Positions 57,690-64,000 of a stretch of 64,000 nt of DNA are shown here, piece by piece (within the stretch, counting starts at the first letter, position 1; each line of letters begins with the position of its first letter). A model generated the notes under the pieces. The model was given only the letters and a program-made list of their open reading frames with translations. It made no database searches and had not been told where the DNA came from. The position numbers were made by a program, and so were the translations under genes. The stretch covers positions 1-64,000 of the forward strand of contig JNEN01001206.1 in the NCBI GenBank assembly GCA_000697355.1, in the 5' to 3' direction. The DNA comes from Syncephalastrum monosporum B8922. Lineage: Eukaryota > Mucoromycota > Mucoromycetes > Mucorales > Syncephalastraceae.

Positions 57690-60262
57690 TCAGTTGTTGG
57701 CTACGTGCTCCATATTTGACCTCCTCGGCTCCGACTTTTTTGCTTCGTATGCTATCGATTGTGTCTGTTTCATTTTGGCGATATTCGCGTCTCCATTCAT
57801 TGCAGCGTCGGCTTCTGAAGTCGAATTCTCTTTCGCGCTGTAGTGGCCGATAGAGGAAGCGTTGTCTGCAATGTAGACCTGCTTGTATCTTGAATTATCA
57901 AACTTTGTTATTTTGACCTTGTTTTTCACCGAGTGTCTGAAATCGGGTTTAGTACGTTCGGTATAGTGTTGCATGCTGTACGCGCTCGATGTATCGTCGA
58001 CGTTTTTGTCCTTGCTCATTGGGTTGTCCGCGTCTCTTTGGCTGTTTCGTTTTGGCCTGATGTCGTCTTTGATATGCCGTCTTACATTCTTGGGCTTCTG
58101 TAATCGAGGCCTGGAGCTCCTTGAACTGCTACTGTTGTTTGCTGCTGTTATGTCATTTCCTTTTTCTTCGGTGTCTGTGACCGCCACCATAGTGCATATA
58201 CTCGATGCGGCACCAGGCTCATCGATTTTCTCCGTGGTCTCTTTGATTTCATCGCATTCGGGATGGGGCGGGTTACTGCTGTGATGGCCTGCGTCTGTGT
58301 CTGTCTCTTCGTTCACCTGACTTTGCAATGCGTCTGTCTTTCCATTCCTCATCTCTCCTATACACCTTTGTTTGGACGAAGTGTCGGATTTGCGAGTCTT
58401 TCTTTCGGCCTTGACGCTGTGGTATTCTGTATCTTGCGCGATACTACAGCTGTTTGCAGCATTATTGGTCTGCTGGTATGTCGCCTCTGGCATGTCTCTT
58501 TCGCGGTTATCCGAGATATTAACATCACTGGGCTCCTCTGATTTGACATGCATGTTGCAGATTCTTCCTTTCTTCTTGATTCTGTCTTCGGCACCGTGCG
58601 CGCAATCATGCTTGCCTGTTGCTTCACTTGATCCTTGCGGGAGGAGCATTCTTTGGGCCGTTTGCTGCTGGCTTTGTTCTTTAAATAGGAGCAATGGATT
58701 TTTCGAGTTAATGAGTTTGAAAAATGGATTCGGTTTGCTGTGAGTACTTTTGCTGAAACTTATTTTATGCTCAATTAAAGCTGAGTGTAGTAATCGTAGG
58801 TCGTTCATGTTCATGGTCTCCAAACTGTTGGGCTTATATTTCTTGAAGTCAAAGCCAAACAAGTAAAAGCCTGCGTCAGGGTTGAAATATATAATAGAGC
58901 CATCGTCCCTGGTTATTCGGCGAAGAGAACGAAATGAGAACGGCCGACTAGGAACACCTATCTGACTTGCTGTTTAAAAAATGAGTACACGACCACGAGG
59001 TAAGTTGTGGACACTTAACAGAAGAGGAGCCGTATTTGGCGAACGATACTCTCTTGTAGCTTCTCGCGTTCTTTGGCTTCAGAAATGATGAGTAAAGATA
59101 TACTGCACATGGGAACAGAACGTACCATATTCTTCTTCAAAGTGCGTGCTAAAGCGTATCTTGCCTTCAGTTAATGCCGAATGCAACAGAGTTAACTGAT
59201 CTTCGTTCATTTCTGTCGGTGGTAGGCCTCGCGGTGTCAAGAAATCAAATCCAGACATTTGATATGATCCATTTACGTGTTCATACACGACAGAGCCGTC
59301 ATCAAAGGCAACGCGATGGAGACTTGAGAATGGAAAACTCTTGTACGCTATGCCTATTTGTTCATCTATTTCGGAATTACTAAGATATGCGATGTTTACC
59401 CAATATTTATCACTCACAGCACAAATTCTTAAGGAGATTCATCACGGCATATGTATCTTTCCGTCCTCTCCGGCGGTTATACACAGTGGAATCGCCATAG
59501 CCTTTATTCGACCTGAGTATTCAGTTTGTATAAAGCATAATCATAAAAATTTTACCTTCTTGTTTCCGTTCACGTGTTCTTGCGCGAGTATCTACCAGCA
59601 GGAGAGAAATGCTCTTAACCTTCATCACCTTTTTGAAGGATGATATTACCTCGGCAGTGATCAGAGAAGGTGGATCTGGGTCCCATTTTGCGAGCTGCCA
59701 ATTCCGCTGTGCCTATGCGGACAATTAACCTAACCGAGCATGCGTGGAGGGATGTAGGATATATTACGCGAGTTGGAAATTATAGTGTCAACTTCGTCGT
59801 CGTCCGGATCAGGAACAACGGGCGAAAGAAAAGCAGCAACATCGATGTCAAGAGTCGTCTTGAAACGGTGGAGAATAGCACGCAGCTCTTGAAACATCGA
59901 TCGACGCATGAGTTTGCCTGACGATAAGACTTGCGCACCATTTTTGCGTTGGAGCATGTCTATGTCTTGAGCTTTCTTCACTAGCCTCCGTGTAAAGTCG
60001 GATGATTTGTTCTTATTATAAATATTCGACAACTCTCTCTCTGACAGGGGACAACTGCAATTGTCAAGGTTGAACGAAGCTAAGAAAGTATAAGAGATTG
60101 AGACCTGCAATCGCGCCTTGTGTTTGATGAATCAAACCAACCCTTTTCTTCACGCGTTCCGTGACGAGCAACTTGTAATAACGCGTTCAAAGGCAAAAGT
60201 CTCTTAGAGGTTTCCAAGTCATTCTGAAGACTTGAGAGATGTATTGTTTCATTTCTCTTCAT
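57690..60262 (-). CDS. Protein with two tandem copies of an unrecognised ~70-aa domain
   Basis: Seven exons (60262-60105, 60054-59768, 59675-59650, 59591-59555, 59512-59446, 59379-59126, 58969-57690) give 702 aa. I do not recognise the family. Residues 1-190 are helical and mixed-charge (ELSNIYNKNKSSDFTRRLVK). Residues about 199-269 and 281-351 are two copies of one domain that align without gaps over 71 positions with 30 identities, sharing IG, FxFxSLxR, DDGS, GFDF, MN and LxLLHSALxExKIxFS. Each copy is in its own exon. The remaining ~350 residues are Asp/Ser/Lys/Asn-rich and look disordered, with basic patches that could be nuclear signals. No membrane segment. The start (MKRNETIHL) and the exon 2-3 join are the least certain points; the acceptor GACCCAG at 59676 was chosen because it alone keeps the frame with a GTAATA donor. 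Confidence 0.65.
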
Positions 60263-61527
60263 AGATATAGTACAATTACGAGCGGTCGGCGTGTGAGAAG
60301 ATACGCCTTTCGCCCGTTTAGTGTCTACTGTTGTGCTGCCGGTCACGTGTCATATCTTCTCCCTATCACCCGCGCGTCTCGATCATTAAAAAATACAGAC
60401 AACGATTGGCGGGTGATGCTTAGAATATATGCAGTCGTGTCTTAGCAAAACACACACCACTTTGTCATCACGGTCGGATGAAGTAGTTGTCAATCACTGC
60501 AATCAGATATTTTACATAATGTTCCAATGACATACAGTACATTGCCTAACGCGGTAGCTCTATGAGCTGCACATAACGGATATCCCTCAAGTCCCTCTGC
60601 TATCGGTTGCTCTTCCATACACCAGTGTGCACGATGATAAGTTGTCGCGTTGTCCTCGTCGCATCGAAGTACTCATTGTGGATATCATTAACCTTCATCG
60701 ACTGTGTATCTGGCTTCCTGCCTTGCGTCTTTCCTTCGGTCTCTTGTTTTTTTGTCATTCTCTTCGTGAGTCCTTTCCCGCTTTTTCCTCCGTGAGTGAA
60801 AAGATCTATGCGAGCAAAGCCATAATGAGACTGTGGCCACGCGCTAATTTAGTTGACCCGGCTGCGACCGCTTAGATATCTGGAAAAAGTGAAGCGTGGT
60901 CCATGAGAACTGAATTAGGCGAAAAATTATAAGCTAAGCTACAGCTCTTTAAATCGACCAAGCGATGTTATCGTCGATGCTGTAGACTAGCGTATGCATC
61001 GAGTAATGGAATTGAATATCAAAATTTCAGCATCATGGCTCGTGCTTTGTTGTAGAACAGAATTACTTCGCTGTCTACTTTAACACGTTCGCGTATCTTT
61101 GACGGTGTCAGTTGTCACTGCCCGTAGTGACACCATCAATTCCAGAGTCAAGTCCATTGTTGAACTAGCAACGTTCGACTTAAATCTCCAAAGTAAAGTG
61201 TCCCATACCTAGGGTGCAAGTACGAGCTAGAACCAACTCTGTAATATGTGGTACCCGCTAGAACCAACTCTGTAATATGTGTAGACTTCAGTCATGGAAC
61301 GGTGCATACCAGGGATATACGCATACCGGCGGAGTGGAGCTTCAGGTCGACGAATATTATGTGGAGACAATGCTATAGTATATGCTAAAATACATGATGT
61401 CGAGTCGCAAGTCGTGAAAACCATGAGAATATAACTACCCTCTGCTAAGTACTACGATTGCAGGCGTAATAGCAGGTGTATAATCAGAAATAAAGTTGAT
61501 TTAGGCTCATATCCTCATATCCTATCG
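60263..61527. other. AT-rich intergenic
   Basis: Promoter side of the tandem-domain gene followed by short frames only. Holds the 25-bp direct repeat at 61226-61281. No upstream half of the Fanzor-like remnant was found here. Confidence 0.5.
61226..61281. repeat. 25-bp perfect direct repeat, 31-bp period
   Basis: GCTAGAACCAACTCTGTAAT plus ATGTG occurs at 61226-61250 and again at 61257-61281, separated by 6 bp. Confidence 0.9.
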
Positions 61528-62052
61528 TTGGGGAGGGTATTACACTTGTCAGTAAACACTTACAAATGCTCTACTTCTTCTGAATGGTCAACAAAGGGTA
61601 CAAATGATACACTGACATCCATATCGGGAGGTTGCTCATTCATATTATGGATTGTTTCAAACAATAGCAGAAAAAGAGCCCGAAATACTGGCGAGGACCT
61701 GTACGAAGGCAGCGATGTTGAAGATCCTCTCGATGAAAGGTATTATAATAATGATGATGACGATACCGGTGTGGTCTGCTGGTCGTTGTTTCCGTCGACG
61801 AGTACTACACATCACGAGTCTGTTCGCGGTCCAACAACCGACCGATGCCCAAAGTTCGACCCAAGGCTTTTTGATAACGCGCTAAACAGTCAACTGCGCG
61901 GTACATTGTGGCAGCGCGATATCAACGCCAGTCGAAACATTCGGTGCATCGCGTTCAACGAGGCGTTGGGTCGCGGTCGACCTCCAATTTTGACCGGGCC
62001 TCCTCCACGACCACGAACTCGGTCAACTCCACCACCACCGCAACAACAATAA
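61528..62052 (+). pseudogene. Probable C-terminal remnant of a Fanzor/TnpB-type nuclease
   Basis: Open frame ending at 62052. Its last third reads GTLWQRDINASRNIRCIAFN, followed by EALGRGRPPI. An RDxNAxxNI segment after an aromatic is the RuvC-III signature of TnpB and its eukaryotic Fanzor relatives, carrying the last catalytic Asp. In intact members it follows a four-Cys zinc ribbon. Here only two Cys (VVCWS and DRCPK) are left in that interval, and no RuvC-I or RuvC-II segment lies upstream, so I read it as a decayed fragment. The Pro/Arg-rich tail PPPRPRTRSTPPPP is probably unrelated sequence. The part before about 61640 is unlikely to be coding. Transposon ends are not visible. The assignment rests on one motif. 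Confidence 0.45.
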
Positions 62053-64000
62053 ATATCAGAACAGAAATGCTTCGAGGTTTCCTTGGTAAGTTCATGGCAT
62101 TTCTCCACCGTAAAAGGAACCTATCTAATTGAATTTTCAAACTCCCATCCGTCTTGTTCGTTTCAGCGGGATTTGCTGTTCTCATATAGAATACAGCGCT
62201 CCTTAGTGCATATGTGAGGCAGCGGAAGTGGTCCCCGGAGCAAGTGCTCCTGGTAAAACGACTACCCTGGCGACTACGCTGACTACAAAAGACCCAACGC
62301 ATCTAACAGGTAAGCTCAACTGCGGATAAGCTCAACTGCTTTGAACCTTTAGGTTGACACGCACTGTTAGATATTCAATAAGGTTGATTTGTGAGCTGAA
62401 GGAATACTGTATATATTTCATAATTGAGTTTCCCCTTAGCAGTCTAAACTTTTTCACTTACAAATTTCGAGGATTTTTCTTGCTTCCCGCAAATGGAATT
62501 TTGTCACACTCAGGAAAGGCACACAAACCCTGTTGTATTACTAAGACGGCAGCATAGATACCCCAAAGAACACGCGATGACAATAACGTGAATCATTTAC
62601 GAATATTTTGCTCGACATTGCCCTTATTTAACAGCTGCATATATATAGATATAAAGAAGTGTAATTATATAGAGAAATATTATATAGAGCATTGATAGAA
62701 GTGAAAAGCTGCACCGTATTCATATTGTCTCCAGAGGATGTTCAATAAGTTTAAAAGAAAAAAGCGGTAAGTAGCAGGAAGAAAATGATTGGCTAACAAT
62801 TCATCTCCCGCTTTGCTCTGGGAAAATCTTCTGGTGGCATACTTTCGGCCACGTAATGGAACGGGAGCGTCCATGGCCTGATATTATACAAAGTTATCGT
62901 AGTATTATTCTGGAGTTATGTTAAACAAGATTAAAGTTTTACGATATACTCGAGGAAAGGCGATTGGGTGCACAGTATTTTGATTTGTCGTGTGATGATA
63001 GAAACATAGAAAACAGACAAATTTGGACATGAAACATTGTTATGTGGAGATAAAAAGGCCGAGGTGCGGAACAAGCCGACAAGACAGGAAAAGCGTACTT
63101 CTTGGCAGGCCTTTTCATTCGTTCGCAACATGTCCGCTTGACGTGATACATGCCTTTGTGGTGATTGCAGAGCCTGCGGTGTTTGAATGTTTATCTCTCA
63201 CAGAAAAGATATGATAGCTGTAGACTGGCGTACAAGATAAACATTTTGTGGCCGAGATCGGGAGCGATTGGGTTCATAGGACCCATCCGTGCGCAGAAGT
63301 AGCTTGGGAAGTGCTCTTATTTAAGAAGACGCAGGAGGTGCAGACATATTTATGTATATGCGATGATCGGCGCACGTGGCAACATGCGACAGTGTGTATC
63401 TGACACAGACGGAAATGTACAGGTACAATACAGTATAAGACAATACAAAGGCCAACACTGATGGCAAGGGTTATCTTGCCAATCAGTAACAAGATAATGT
63501 ATCCATCTCCCCTGCGATACGCGAGTCCAAGCCATCTATCATACATTAAACAACCCCATTCGTCATAGTTTCCCTCTTTGATAGTTATTTGACACCTGCT
63601 TTATCGGTATTCATCGCTGACCGGTTTGTCATACTCCAATCATTCTGATTTACTCCAATCATTTTTGATTTTTGAAGATTCCGCAGTCTGCTTGGTTATG
63701 ATTCCTTCCATCCCAACATGTTGTACTGTACGCCGCTATGACGAAGCCAACAGTACCCGAAGAGTTAGTGGTACGATAGGGTTTCACTAGGACGCCATAT
63801 TGCGTGGGAAAACGAACCGGGCTAAGGCGATGGAGGGAACGACATAGAGCGGGTGCATCAGAGCCGTGAGAACAGCGCCTTTATTTTATTCGTCGGGGTA
63901 TGAAACATTTCCCGTGCCAGTGAAGTGACGCTTTTGAATAGTTTAGTTTTGCCCTGTTCTGGTAACCATGGGAAAACTTAATCTCACCTGGCGAGATTTT
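62053..64000. other. Gene-poor right end
   Basis: AT-rich, with short frames only. Small direct repeats: TAAGCTCAACTGC at 62311-62323 and 62328-62340, and TACTCCAATCATT at 63632-63644 and 63652-63664. Minus-strand frames at 62680-62874 and 62939-63151 carry some plausible codons (for example KRTCCERMKRPAKKY) but no start, splice partner or family match, so no gene is called. Confidence 0.45.

Noticed and set aside
62680..63214. Possible Cys/Lys-rich exons at the right end
   Set aside because: Some plausible codons but no start, acceptor-donor pair or family match could be fixed.

Overview
The window is nuclear DNA of a filamentous fungus, most likely an early-diverging Mucoromycota (Mucorales-type) species. 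Genes are dense and cut by many short GT-AG introns (about 45-85 nt). Leaders are pyrimidine-rich. The gene set includes a CotH-family secreted protein, an I78 inhibitor, an APSES factor and a CARMIL-like PH-LRR protein, a mix I associate with Mucorales. This placement is inference; no rRNA or tRNA gene was found to confirm it. I rebuilt most gene models by splicing, and those models give an intact frame with a total length divisible by three.

Left part (1-15 kb): xylose reductase-type aldo-keto reductase (+), the ribosome-biogenesis helicase MAK5 (+), ribosomal protein eL18 (-), a 2.8 kb gene-poor stretch, an unusual 11-exon gene joining two LAGLIDADG-like repeats to eight C2H2 fingers (+), an I78 inhibitor (-) and an MIT-domain protein (-). 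Middle (15-38 kb): a 3 kb control region, a StuA/Efg1-type APSES regulator (+), a small IPIIDP-motif protein (-), eIF2B gamma (-), an FAD monooxygenase (-), a mitochondrial ABC1/UbiB-like kinase (-), a bHLH factor (-), a GABA/choline-type permease (-) and an arrestin-like trafficking adaptor (-).

Right part (38-64 kb): two small genes (161 and 43 aa) bracketed by a diverged inverted repeat, a 1536-aa PH-LRR protein (-), the nucleolar SRP40/Nopp140-like protein (+), a CCCH zinc-finger protein (+), a CotH protein (-), a polytopic membrane protein with a 14-nt microexon (-), and a 702-aa protein of unknown family carrying two tandem copies of an unrecognised ~70-residue domain (-). The last 4 kb are gene-poor and hold a probable C-terminal remnant of a Fanzor/TnpB-type RNA-guided nuclease.

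Most of the genes are unrelated housekeeping or regulatory loci rather than one pathway. MAK5, eL18 and SRP40 all serve ribosome production, and eIF2B gamma serves translation initiation. The most novel items are the LAGLIDADG-like/zinc-finger protein (8529-11178), the tandem-domain protein (57690-60262), the inverted-repeat cassette (39028-40762), the Fanzor-like remnant (61528-62052) and a predicted AT-AG intron in the reductase gene (501-550).
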